Part shown: piece by piece, positions 56,884 to 64,000 of the stretch
Position numbering within the stretch: the first letter of the stretch is position 1
Layout: each line of letters begins with the position of its first letter
Assembly (NCBI RefSeq): GCF_030065675.1
Contig: NZ_JASJDK010000008.1
Location: 1 to 64,000, forward strand
Direction of reading: 5' to 3'
DNA length: 64,000 nt
Source: Mastigocoleus sp. MO_188.B34
GTDB lineage: Bacteria > Cyanobacteriota > Cyanobacteriia > Cyanobacteriales > Nostocaceae
Made by a program: the position numbers and the translations under genes
The notes under the pieces: model-generated
Database searches by the model: none
What the model saw: the letters and a program-made list of their open reading frames with translations, nothing else
Told to the model about the DNA's origin: nothing

Positions 56884-57684
56884 CTATGATATTAAATTTA
56901 CTTTGTCACCTACTCGAATAACTTGATTTTCAACCTCCGAACTCGCCAATCTGGTATTCACGGTGAGTTTATAGAAATGATCGAAACGAGATGTGGTTAC
57001 CCATTGAGGTAAAGTTTCTTGACGCTTAGTAATAAATATTTTCTGGAATTTGGGATGATTTTTACCAGTAACAGCATCTCTAGCGAAAACGATACAACGC
57101 TGACAGGGATTAACTCCTAAAAAATTCAGATTCCCAATTTGAAATGGAACAACATCCCCTGTTTCCGAAAATAATCTATCTTCCCAAAAAGCTGGAACGC
57201 CATCAATTTCGATGGTACTGCGTAACTGACGACGTATGTCATTTTCATCTAAATGAGAATACCAAGAAGCTACTTCTTTTAGAGTCCCATTACTAACTAT
57301 TGTTGGACCAGTAGACACAGTATCATCAGGAAAACCTGTCAATAAATTTTGCCGTACTTTGACTGTAAAACCAAAAAAACTACTCAGCCACCCCTCCAAA
57401 GCTGGTTTTCCTGTTTCTAAATCAAAGCTTTGTTCTTCATCACTCCCTTGGATCTGTAAAGAAACAGCTTTAGACTCCAAAATAAATTTTGTCCGCAACT
57501 GATGAACTTTGGGATTGCGCTTACCATTCACAAACTTACCTTGTTCGTCAAACATTGCAAATTCGCGATCGCCTTGAAGTGCACCACTCGGAAGAACAGA
57601 TGCTTCCTTAACTTCAACTCCATCAAGGGATTTGATCGGATAGATGCAAATCTTGCTTACAGTAGGCATACTCGGAGGCTTCAT
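56884..57684 (-). CDS. MOSC domain protein
   Basis: The 266-residue protein has a MOSC N-terminal beta barrel (ISKICIYPIKSLDGVEVKEA, LQGDREFAMFDEQGKFVNG) and a MOSC domain with the conserved Cys motif NPCQRCIVFARDAVTG. MOSC proteins handle sulfur carried on a molybdenum cofactor (for example mARC-type). It is divergent from the MocR regulator gene, which may control it. Confidence 0.88.
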   Translation of the reverse strand: MKPPSMPTVSKICIYPIKSLDGVEVKEASVLPSGALQGDREFAMFDEQGKFVNGKRNPKVHQLRTKFILESKAVSLQIQGSDEEQSFDLETGKPALEGWLSSFFGFTVKVRQNLLTGFPDDTVSTGPTIVSNGTLKEVASWYSHLDENDIRRQLRSTIEIDGVPAFWEDRLFSETGDVVPFQIGNLNFLGVNPCQRCIVFARDAVTGKNHPKFQKIFITKRQETLPQWVTTSRFDHFYKLTVNTRLASSEVENQVIRVGDKVNLIS

Positions 57685-57718
57685 AAAAGCTCAAAATTAC
57701 TTTTGGTTCACTTTAACT

Positions 57719-57776
57719 TTATTGGTATCTATATAGAATAAGTTAATTTCCTTATTGGTTTGTTACAAGAGCCAAT
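57719..57776. promoter_or_regulatory. Direct repeats TTATTGGT in the MOSC-MocR divergent promoter
   Basis: TTATTGGT occurs at 57719-57726 and 57752-57759 (33 bases apart), with GCCAAT as an inverted partner near 57771. MocR regulators usually bind direct repeats in divergent promoters, so these are candidates. Confidence 0.35.
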
Positions 57777-57861
57777 TTAATTTTTTAGTGCCAGTCCACT
57801 TTGCTTTAATAGTTAATAATAAGGCAATGAATAATAAGGGAATGGGGGAAGTTAATAAAAA

Positions 57862-59352
57862 ATGGGGAATATGGATGTAGCGATTGCACTCAGTAGCAGT
57901 TCTTCAATCCCGCTACACCAACAGATTTATGAGGGACTGCGTCAAGCTATCCTTAAGGGAAGACTACCTCCTGGGAGCCGTATTCCCTCAACCAGATCTT
58001 TATCTAAATCTTTGGGAATTTCTCGTTCTACTGTTACCCAAAGTTACGAGCGACTTAATAGTGAAGGTTATTTAGAAACCATTATTGGTAGTGGTACTTT
58101 TGTTTGCAAGCAACTACCAGAAGAACTGCTATATTCAACTCCAATTGAATTTTCCAGTAAAGTTACTCGGAGTCCAATTAAATTATCCGGCTATGGTAGA
58201 ATTTTAATCTATGCTGATAATGTACCAAAAATCGATGATTCTCTACTGACAATAAAATTCCGCTTCGGGCGCCCAGCTTTTGACCAATTCCCAATCGAAT
58301 TATGGCGTAGATTACTGTCGCGCTATTGTAGTGCTGATCTAGATTGGTTGGACTACTCGACAGATCCCTTAGGTTATAAACCTTTAAGGGAACAGATTAC
58401 TCATTATTTATCGCGTTCCCGTGCTGTAAATTGTGAACCTGATCAGATATTGATTACCAATGGTACGCAGCAAGCACTCGATCTAATTCTACGTCTGTTA
58501 ATTGAGCCTGAAGAGATTATTGCCATAGAAGACCCCGGTTATTTGAGTGCAAGATTAATATTCCAAACCCATGGCGCTAAAATTTTACCAATTGGCGTCG
58601 ATGAGTCTGGTTTGATCGTTGAACAAATACAAAAATCGACATTACCCAATATTCGGCTAGTTTATGTTACTCCTTCCCATCAATTTCCTACCGGCGCAGT
58701 TTTATCCTTACCCCGACGTTTACAACTATTGGCTTGGGCACAACAAAACGGTACCCTAATTATTGAAGATGATTATGATAGCGAATATCGCTACAATGGA
58801 CGACCAATCCCCGCATTGCAAGGATTGGACAGAGGTTCTTGTGTGCTTTATGTGGGAACATTCTCCAAGGTTCTTTTTCCTTCTTTACGAATAGGGTATC
58901 TAGTTTTACCAAAGAGCTTAGTCTCTATATTTACCCGTGCGAAATGGTTGAGTGGTCGTCATTTACCAATCCTAGAACAACAGGTACTTGCAGAGTTTAT
59001 TAAAGCCGGACATTTAGAAAGACATATTCGAAAAATGCGATCGCTATATGACCAACGTCGCCAAACTTTAGTCCAAGCATTGAAGGATTACTTTGGCAAA
59101 AAAGCAACAATTTTAGGAGAACAAGCTGGTATCCATCTGATGGTCTGCTTACAAACAAATTTAACAGATGAAGAAATAATTCACCGTGCTGCAGAAGTCA
59201 ATGTGGAAATGACACCTGCAAGCCCCAATTACCTGAACATCGACTCAAAATGTAATAATTCCAGGGGTGAATTTATCTTTGGTTATGGAGAATTAACCAA
59301 ACAACAACTTCAAGAAGGTATTCGCAGACTAGCTAAAACTCTCATCACTTAA
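57862..59352 (+). CDS. pdxR: MocR/PdxR-type regulator (GntR HTH plus aminotransferase domain)
   Basis: The 496-residue protein has a GntR winged helix (LHQQIYEGLRQAILKGRLPP, STRSLSKSLGISRSTVTQSY) and a class I aminotransferase domain (TNGTQQALDLILRLLIEPEE, IIEDDYDSEYRYNG, LYVGTFSKVLFPSLRIGYLV with the PLP lysine). MocR proteins use PLP or an amine as effector. It lies divergent from the MOSC-GNAT genes, near an FMN split-barrel gene. PdxR naming is by overall type only; the target pathway is unproven. Confidence 0.88.
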   Translation: MGNMDVAIALSSSSSIPLHQQIYEGLRQAILKGRLPPGSRIPSTRSLSKSLGISRSTVTQSYERLNSEGYLETIIGSGTFVCKQLPEELLYSTPIEFSSKVTRSPIKLSGYGRILIYADNVPKIDDSLLTIKFRFGRPAFDQFPIELWRRLLSRYCSADLDWLDYSTDPLGYKPLREQITHYLSRSRAVNCEPDQILITNGTQQALDLILRLLIEPEEIIAIEDPGYLSARLIFQTHGAKILPIGVDESGLIVEQIQKSTLPNIRLVYVTPSHQFPTGAVLSLPRRLQLLAWAQQNGTLIIEDDYDSEYRYNGRPIPALQGLDRGSCVLYVGTFSKVLFPSLRIGYLVLPKSLVSIFTRAKWLSGRHLPILEQQVLAEFIKAGHLERHIRKMRSLYDQRRQTLVQALKDYFGKKATILGEQAGIHLMVCLQTNLTDEEIIHRAAEVNVEMTPASPNYLNIDSKCNNSRGEFIFGYGELTKQQLQEGIRRLAKTLIT

Positions 59353-59696
59353 TGTTTACCACCTGTCTAACCTTTAATTACTAGTAAATAATAATACAAT
59401 TTTATAGGGTCGTGAGCCACAAACACTACGTAGTATCAAAAAAAATACTACACCTCAAGATTTTGTATGATTTTCCTTAGTCTGAGTATTAACCTCTTAA
59501 TTAAAAGCTTTTTATCGAACTTGCTTATCCGGAAAATTTGGGGAAAATCTCTAAATTATGAGGTTTTATTTAAGAATATTTATAAATGCCGGATGTTTAT
59601 AAGTTTGTATAGAAAAGATTAACTAGAAATATGATGTTCGGTCGATTCAGTTACCTATTATTTTGTAGAATCCCACCCCAAGAGTATTTAAATTTT

Positions 59697-59729
59697 CCTC
59701 CCCGATTTCTGGGAGGCTTTTTGGGGAGG
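59697..59729 (+). promoter_or_regulatory. Two alternative hairpins just upstream of the alpha/beta hydrolase gene
   Basis: CCTCCCC (59697-59703) can pair with GGGAGG (59711-59716) followed by CTTTTT, a terminator shape, or with GGGGAGG (59723-59729). The element ends 10 bases before the annotated ATG and the second GGGGAGGGG could serve as a ribosome site. It may be a terminator for the MocR gene or an attenuator. The rest of the 387-base gap is AT-rich. Confidence 0.45.
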
Positions 59730-59739
59730 GGTTTCTTCG

Positions 59740-60756
59740 TTGATGGGTATCATCCGACTGAATGGTGTGAGGACAACAACTAGACGTTATTACAGGAACC
59801 TGTCAGGAAACACAACTGTGGCAAACACGTTAAAATTTTACTTTTTTCGTCGCAAACAGCTACTTATCTTTTTCGGATTTCTGATATTTATTTACACCTG
59901 CGCATGTTCATTTCTATTTGCACATCAACGTTACTTAATATTTCGTCCCAGTCCGGAACTTAAAACATTACCAAGTTCTCCAGAATTCAAGAGAGTGCGC
60001 ATACCAATTGCAAACTCTCGAAGTGAATATTTAAGTGGTTGGTGGTTTGATGCACCATTATCTGAGGAGAAAATCAATGTAGTTGCAAATGAACCTGCAA
60101 ATAAACCTGCAAAAACAATCAGATCGCCCAAAACGATATTGTATTTTTGTGGTGCTGCTGGTAATAAAAGTTTCCGTTCTCAGGTCAAAAAATTTGAGGA
60201 GTTACGAAAATTGGGATTTTCGGTTTTGGTGATTGATTACCGGGGTTTTGGCGAAAGTGAAGGTAAACAATATCCCAATGAATCCCAGTTTTATCAAGAT
60301 AGTCAAACAGCTTGGAATTACTTGGTAAAAAATCGAAAGATTCAACCTAAAGATATTGTGATTTATGGAGAATCTTTGGGAGGAGCAATTGCTATCGATT
60401 TAGCAGTTAAACATCCTGAAGTGGGTGGACTAATTATCCAAAGCTCATTTACCTCAATGGCAAAAACAATAAAACATCATAATTTGTTCTCCTTGTTTCC
60501 CATTGATTTACTGCTCACACAACGATTTAACTCAATCTCCAAAGTTCCTTACTTAAAAGTACCTGTTTTATTTATCCATGGAACTGCTGATACTGTCGTC
60601 CCCTACGATATGAGTAAAGAGCTGTATAATGCAGCGCCAGTACCAAAAAAACTGTTACTCATCCCTGAGGTTGGACACTTTGATGTTTACGAGAATAGTA
60701 GTACATTCTACTTGCGTGGAATCAAAAAATTTACAAAAGGTATAGAATCTCGTTAA
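59740..60756 (+). CDS. Membrane-anchored alpha/beta hydrolase
   Basis: The 338-residue protein has a membrane anchor (about 47-67: LLIFFGFLIFIYTCACSFLF) and an alpha/beta hydrolase domain with the nucleophile elbow IYGESLGGAIAIDLA, oxyanion region TILYFCGAAGNKS, acid VPVLFIHGTADTVVPY and His in PEVGHFDVYE. It resembles bacterial esterases of the YqkD/BEM46 type. The first 30 residues are poorly supported; a later GTG or ATG may be the true start. Confidence 0.86.
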   Translation: MMGIIRLNGVRTTTRRYYRNLSGNTTVANTLKFYFFRRKQLLIFFGFLIFIYTCACSFLFAHQRYLIFRPSPELKTLPSSPEFKRVRIPIANSRSEYLSGWWFDAPLSEEKINVVANEPANKPAKTIRSPKTILYFCGAAGNKSFRSQVKKFEELRKLGFSVLVIDYRGFGESEGKQYPNESQFYQDSQTAWNYLVKNRKIQPKDIVIYGESLGGAIAIDLAVKHPEVGGLIIQSSFTSMAKTIKHHNLFSLFPIDLLLTQRFNSISKVPYLKVPVLFIHGTADTVVPYDMSKELYNAAPVPKKLLLIPEVGHFDVYENSSTFYLRGIKKFTKGIESR

Positions 60757-60920
60757 TAAAAACAGTTTATCTGCGTAATGTAAAACAGCTTATGTAAAAC
60801 AGAATTTCAGAAAAAATCATAAAAACCTTAGACATCATATAAATCCCATAATTCGGATATCCTTTCTCACGAGGTGAATGATACTTATAGAGTCAAGCTT
60901 GTAGGGTAAGTCTCCCTTTA

Positions 60921-60968
60921 TAGAGACGCGTAATAGCATGACCTTGAAGTCATCATATCGCGTCTCTA
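60921..60968. repeat. Dispersed hairpin TAGAGACGCG...CGCGTCTCTA, copy 5
   Basis: Perfect 10-bp arms (60921-60930, 60959-60968) enclose a 28-base loop with an inner ATGAC/GTCAT stem. It lies between the hydrolase gene and the linker gene, which converge. Confidence 0.8.
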
Positions 60969-61035
60969 GAAGCGATCGAGAACCTCAAAAACGTAGAGCC
61001 GTATTTAGTAGATGTGTGCTTAATTGAGGTTTATT

Positions 61036-61110
61036 TAACTAGAAAAACTTAGCTAGAAAAGTATTTAATTAACTAGAAAAGATTTAACTAGAAAAGATTT
61101 AACTAGAAAA
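61036..61110. repeat. Tandem 15-bp repeats at the linker gene stop
   Basis: Units like TTTAACTAGAAAAGA occur five times, the last three nearly identical and in exact 15-base steps. The innermost overlaps the final codons and TAA of the linker gene, so each unit repeats its 3' end. Confidence 0.7.
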
Positions 61111-62865
61111 AACCCGACTGCGCCATTTATTTAAGCGAGCTTCACCAATAGTAGCAAAACGACGAGCATCAGCAATTTGTGCTTCTAATGAATTAATTTC
61201 AGTTTTTTGAATTTCTAATTGCTGTTGTAAGGACAGGTTATCTTTGTTGTTATCCCCAATAGCAGCAGATTGCCAGCTACTGTTAAGTTGTGCTGCACCA
61301 ATATTTGCAAATGGACTCAGTTCGGAAAGTTGAGCTTTTAAAGCACTTATTTGTTTCTCTTGCTCTTCTATTTTTTGCTGTAATTCTCTTTCTTGTTGCA
61401 GACGTTGTGCTTCATACAAATTAATTTTTGCTGCTGAATCTGCTTTTGGTTTGAACACCTTCGCCAGAATAGCATCAACATCGCTGACTTTCTGCTTACC
61501 GAAGGGAGTATTGCGAATTAGCGATCGCATTAATCGGGGTTTATTTGGAGAAGTAAGTTCTTTGTCACTACTAGAATTACTACGCAATAGTTGGAACATA
61601 TTGGTAAAACCAATCATTGTTTTACCTGGTTCGGAATTATAACCCCGACAAAAAGGTACTATATTCTCCCCAAAGGCATTGATATACTCGTCGCTATCGA
61701 TGTAAGAATCTATATCCGCCTCAAAACCTTCTGAATCTAATATTGCACTATGAAACTTCATTTCATCATAACTACCCGGTGCGCGACCAAGTAAATGTTT
61801 AAAATTCAATTCAATTGCTCGATAGCGATAACAATTGTTAAAAAAGCGCGATCGATATAATTCTGATTTCGCTACTTGACGAACAAATTCTCGCACACTG
61901 CTAAAGCCATTTCTAAGTTGAGATTCAGGAACTACGAGTCTCTCACTTTCCATTACATAAGCGTTACCCAGGACTTGACGGTATACTGCCCTAATGGCAA
62001 TCTCAATATCATCAGGTGAATCACCAGATATAAATTCTATTGGTTCTGTCCTTTGAAAGGCTTGATATTGTTGTTGTCTAACTTCATCTTCTACCAGAAA
62101 TGTTGAGCTTTGTTTTTTGCTGGTAGCTGGTAATAAAGTTTTTTGCTGGTTAAGCTTGAGAACATCAGCTACTAGTTTGTTGATATCTGTAAATTGAGGA
62201 GAAGTAGAAGGACCAGTAAGGGGAATAACAGCTAATGGAGTGTTGGTCATCAGGGATTTATTTAAACCTGAGTAAGTAGCTAATACGCTGGATTTATCAC
62301 TGCTAGCATTACCCTTAAGCAACTGGAAAAGGTGGGTAAATCCCAATATATTTCTTCCTGATTGGGTTTTATAACCCCGATAATAGGGAACTGTATTTTC
62401 ACCAAAGAAGTTACTGTACTCTTCACTATCAAGATAAGAATCAATTTCAGCTTCAACGCCAGATTCCTGTAACAATTTGATGTGATACTGCATTTCAGCG
62501 TGATCGTTAGGTGCGCGACCAAGTAAATGCTTACAGTTAAGTTCTATGAAACGATAACGAGGATAATTATCAAAAAAGCGCGAACTGTATAACTCTGATT
62601 TAGCTATTTGACGGACAAATTCACGTACAGTTATCTCACCATTTTTTAATTGCGATTCCGGAACTTTCAGCCGTTCGCTTTCCATAATATGGGCGTTACC
62701 CAAAACTTGCTTATATACTGCACGAATTAAGGTTTCAAATTCTGTTTCTGAATACCCTGTTCTATATTCTAATGGTTCTGAATCTTCAAAAAAACCAACA
62801 CCTAATTTTGAGGCGCGACCGATCGCAGGATTGATAAAAGTACTTACCATTGAAACCATCTCCAA
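61099..62865 (-). CDS. Double-domain phycobilisome linker protein
   Basis: The 588-residue protein has two phycobilisome linker domains (about 25-190 and 272-440), each with EIAIRAVYRQVLGNAYVMES, SVREFVRQVAKSELYRSRFF and ELNFKHLLGRAP motifs and a FGENIVPFCRGY end. A Ser/Thr-rich spacer and a C-terminal coiled coil follow, in which the motif FANIGAAQLNSSWQS recurs as FATIGEARLNKWRSR. Rod linkers normally have one such domain; two occur in some phycoerythrin rod linkers and in core-membrane linkers. With cpeR upstream, a phycoerythrin-rod role is a reasonable guess. Confidence 0.88.
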   Translation of the reverse strand: MEMVSMVSTFINPAIGRASKLGVGFFEDSEPLEYRTGYSETEFETLIRAVYKQVLGNAHIMESERLKVPESQLKNGEITVREFVRQIAKSELYSSRFFDNYPRYRFIELNCKHLLGRAPNDHAEMQYHIKLLQESGVEAEIDSYLDSEEYSNFFGENTVPYYRGYKTQSGRNILGFTHLFQLLKGNASSDKSSVLATYSGLNKSLMTNTPLAVIPLTGPSTSPQFTDINKLVADVLKLNQQKTLLPATSKKQSSTFLVEDEVRQQQYQAFQRTEPIEFISGDSPDDIEIAIRAVYRQVLGNAYVMESERLVVPESQLRNGFSSVREFVRQVAKSELYRSRFFNNCYRYRAIELNFKHLLGRAPGSYDEMKFHSAILDSEGFEADIDSYIDSDEYINAFGENIVPFCRGYNSEPGKTMIGFTNMFQLLRSNSSSDKELTSPNKPRLMRSLIRNTPFGKQKVSDVDAILAKVFKPKADSAAKINLYEAQRLQQERELQQKIEEQEKQISALKAQLSELSPFANIGAAQLNSSWQSAAIGDNNKDNLSLQQQLEIQKTEINSLEAQIADARRFATIGEARLNKWRSRVFSS

Positions 62866-63286
62866 AAATCTTTTAATTTAAAGTTCGGCCTTCAAATGTC
62901 TATTATTTATGTATCAATTTTTGGTTTTTTAATTAGTTAAAATTTCTAACAATCTAAGTTTGAACCAGAAAATTCGTTCTTATCCTGTTTTATTTAAAAT
63001 CAAAACTAGCTAATTTTTACAAAAAGCTTAATATCAAAATCATCCCAAAGACTTTAGATATATTTTAGATATATTTATATTTAAACAAGAAATAATGTAA
63101 ATTATCTTCTGCCTAAAAGCAGAAAAATATAAACTTATATTAATTTCATCAATGATTAAATTTCATTAATCAATATTGAGATACAAAATCAAATAAAATT
63201 ACATCTCAAATAGACACATAGTTATCAATTAAAATTACTGACTATGAAATTAATTCAAATCTAAATTTTTAATCACTAAAATTAAC
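62866..63286. other. Linker gene leader region
   Basis: This 421-base AT-rich gap separates the cpeR stop from the linker start. No gene is visible; it may hold the linker promoter. TTTAGATATATTTTAGATATATTT direct repeats lie near 63055. Confidence 0.4.
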
Positions 63287-63619
63287 TTATCCACGTTCAT
63301 CAAATCGAGTATAGAAAGCACCATACTTGATCCAATACTGTTTTAAATCGTGATGGGGAGTATGCAAACTAGCTTTTGCTTGATATAAAATTACTTGGCG
63401 ATGATTTCCCATCCAAATTTTGTTAATCGGTTCGACGGATATTAAACTTCCTCCTAGAGAGGTTACACATTCTGTAAATCTTTCAACAGTACTGTATTCA
63501 ACTGTCTGAAAAATAAAAAAATTACCGGAACAAATTAAGTGACGACTGCGAATCCAACATCGCATCTTTTTTTCAGCCAGTGGCGGCAACATTTTAGGTT
63601 GTTCTGAATGTAAATACAT
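63287..63619 (-). CDS. cpeR: CpeR-like phycoerythrin operon activator
   Basis: The sequence (MLPPLAEKKMRCWIRSRHLI, CSGNFFIFQTVEYSTVERFT, LISVEPINKIWMGNHRQVIL, YQAKASLHTPHHDLKQYWIK, YGAFYTRFDERG) matches CpeR, a small regulator needed for expression of phycoerythrin genes in green light. From the frame's ATG (63619) the protein is 110 residues; the ATG at 63592 (MLPPLAEKK, 101 residues) is likelier because the family begins there. It stands alone upstream of a double phycobilisome linker, whereas in Fremyella it ends the cpeCDESTR operon. Confidence 0.85.
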   Translation of the reverse strand: MYLHSEQPKMLPPLAEKKMRCWIRSRHLICSGNFFIFQTVEYSTVERFTECVTSLGGSLISVEPINKIWMGNHRQVILYQAKASLHTPHHDLKQYWIKYGAFYTRFDERG

Positions 63620-64000
63620 GATTGCTAGGAACTCGCGTCAGGTACTTTCAAAGTAAAACTGGCTGGTGATTTTTCAGACTTAAAAGTTCTTTTATTTGAG
63701 CCCCACGGTTACTTCCTTACTTCAATTTTAGACGTTAAATTTTAGGCGTCGGCTTAAAATTTAAGCTTAAAATTCTAAATTTAAGGGTAACGGGAGTTAA
63801 AGATTTTTAATTTACTTTAATCCTATTGAATTTAGGCTGATTGATTTGAATTACTGTAATCTTGTAATCTGACTTTTCTAATTTTAGAAAATTGATAAGT
63901 AACGAATTTTGCCCCTCACTTTCGATGGACAGATAATTTCCCCCAAGCCAACATTATAAGATTTACAAATTTCTCATACTGTTACTTCCTCAACAGTAAA
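63620..64000. other. cpeR upstream region with AT-rich palindromes
   Basis: GACG(16 bases)CGTC spans 63731-63750 and GCTTAAAATTTAAGC (63752-63766) is a near-palindrome, followed by a CTTAAA/TTTAAG series to 63786. This is the probable control region of cpeR. No gene is visible to the window end. Confidence 0.4.

Noticed and set aside
1-64000. tRNA, rRNA or tmRNA genes
   Set aside because: I looked for T-arm-like GGTTCRAATCC and rRNA-like conserved blocks on both strands and saw none. A dedicated scan could still find one.

Overview
The window is a piece of a filamentous, phycobilisome-bearing cyanobacterial chromosome, most likely Nostocales. The signs are psbA, a CpcG/CpcL rod linker, a CpeR-like phycoerythrin regulator, a double-domain phycobilisome linker, an SLH-type iron-uptake porin, many GCGATCGC (HIP1) octamers, and heptameric short tandem repeats (STRRs) in most intergenic spaces. 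The DNA is AT-rich. I saw no rRNA, tRNA, CRISPR array or intact insertion sequence. Genes were identified by reading the translations; no database search was possible.

Layout. 0-1.3 kb holds two gene relics (an FAD monooxygenase/halogenase N-terminus and a headless trypsin-like protease). 1.5-7.3 kb carries psbA, purL and purF. 7.5-15.6 kb is a secretion/signalling block: a TpsB transporter, a relic of its TpsA-type partner, a DUF928 protein, and two overlapping sensor-kinase genes (CHASE2 hybrid kinase plus REC-kinase). 15.7-18.7 kb has a GNAT, a membrane-anchored rod linker of CpcL type and an Rpn-type nuclease. 18.8-33.5 kb is a defence-type island. 34.4-48.4 kb is mostly housekeeping (HEAT protein, secA, diheme cytochrome c, MoxR, ribF, MBL hydrolase, surE, pheS). 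48.4-54.1 kb has recQ, a membrane HEAT/NTPase protein and a Uma2 nuclease. 54.1-60.8 kb is small metabolism (HAD, FMN split-barrel, two GNATs, MOSC, a MocR/PdxR regulator, an alpha/beta hydrolase). The end holds the double linker and cpeR.

The island at 18.8-33.5 kb is the most interesting part. It encodes DNA phosphorothioation genes dndC, dndD, dndE and a Dnd-associated methyltransferase on the plus strand, with dndB divergent on the minus strand. No dndFGH restriction genes and no dndA are present. About 4 kb away lies a minus-strand pair, an HNH nuclease followed by a second DGQHR-domain protein, preceded by a relic of a dndB 3' end. Both DGQHR genes begin with the same 12 bases, containing a 10-bp palindrome that runs into the ATG. 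A 140-bp array of about ten 14-bp repeats lies just upstream of dndC, and a perfect 28-bp palindrome belonging to a dispersed hairpin family sits in frame inside dndD. My working hypothesis is a reorganised phosphorothioation system with a non-canonical DGQHR/HNH effector module.

A recurring theme is repeat DNA touching genes. STRRs lie at nearly every junction of the dnd genes, a dispersed repeat supplies the stop codon of the Dnd methyltransferase, a hairpin sits inside dndD, and tandem repeats overlap the stops of the double linker gene and of the secreted protein gene upstream of pstS.
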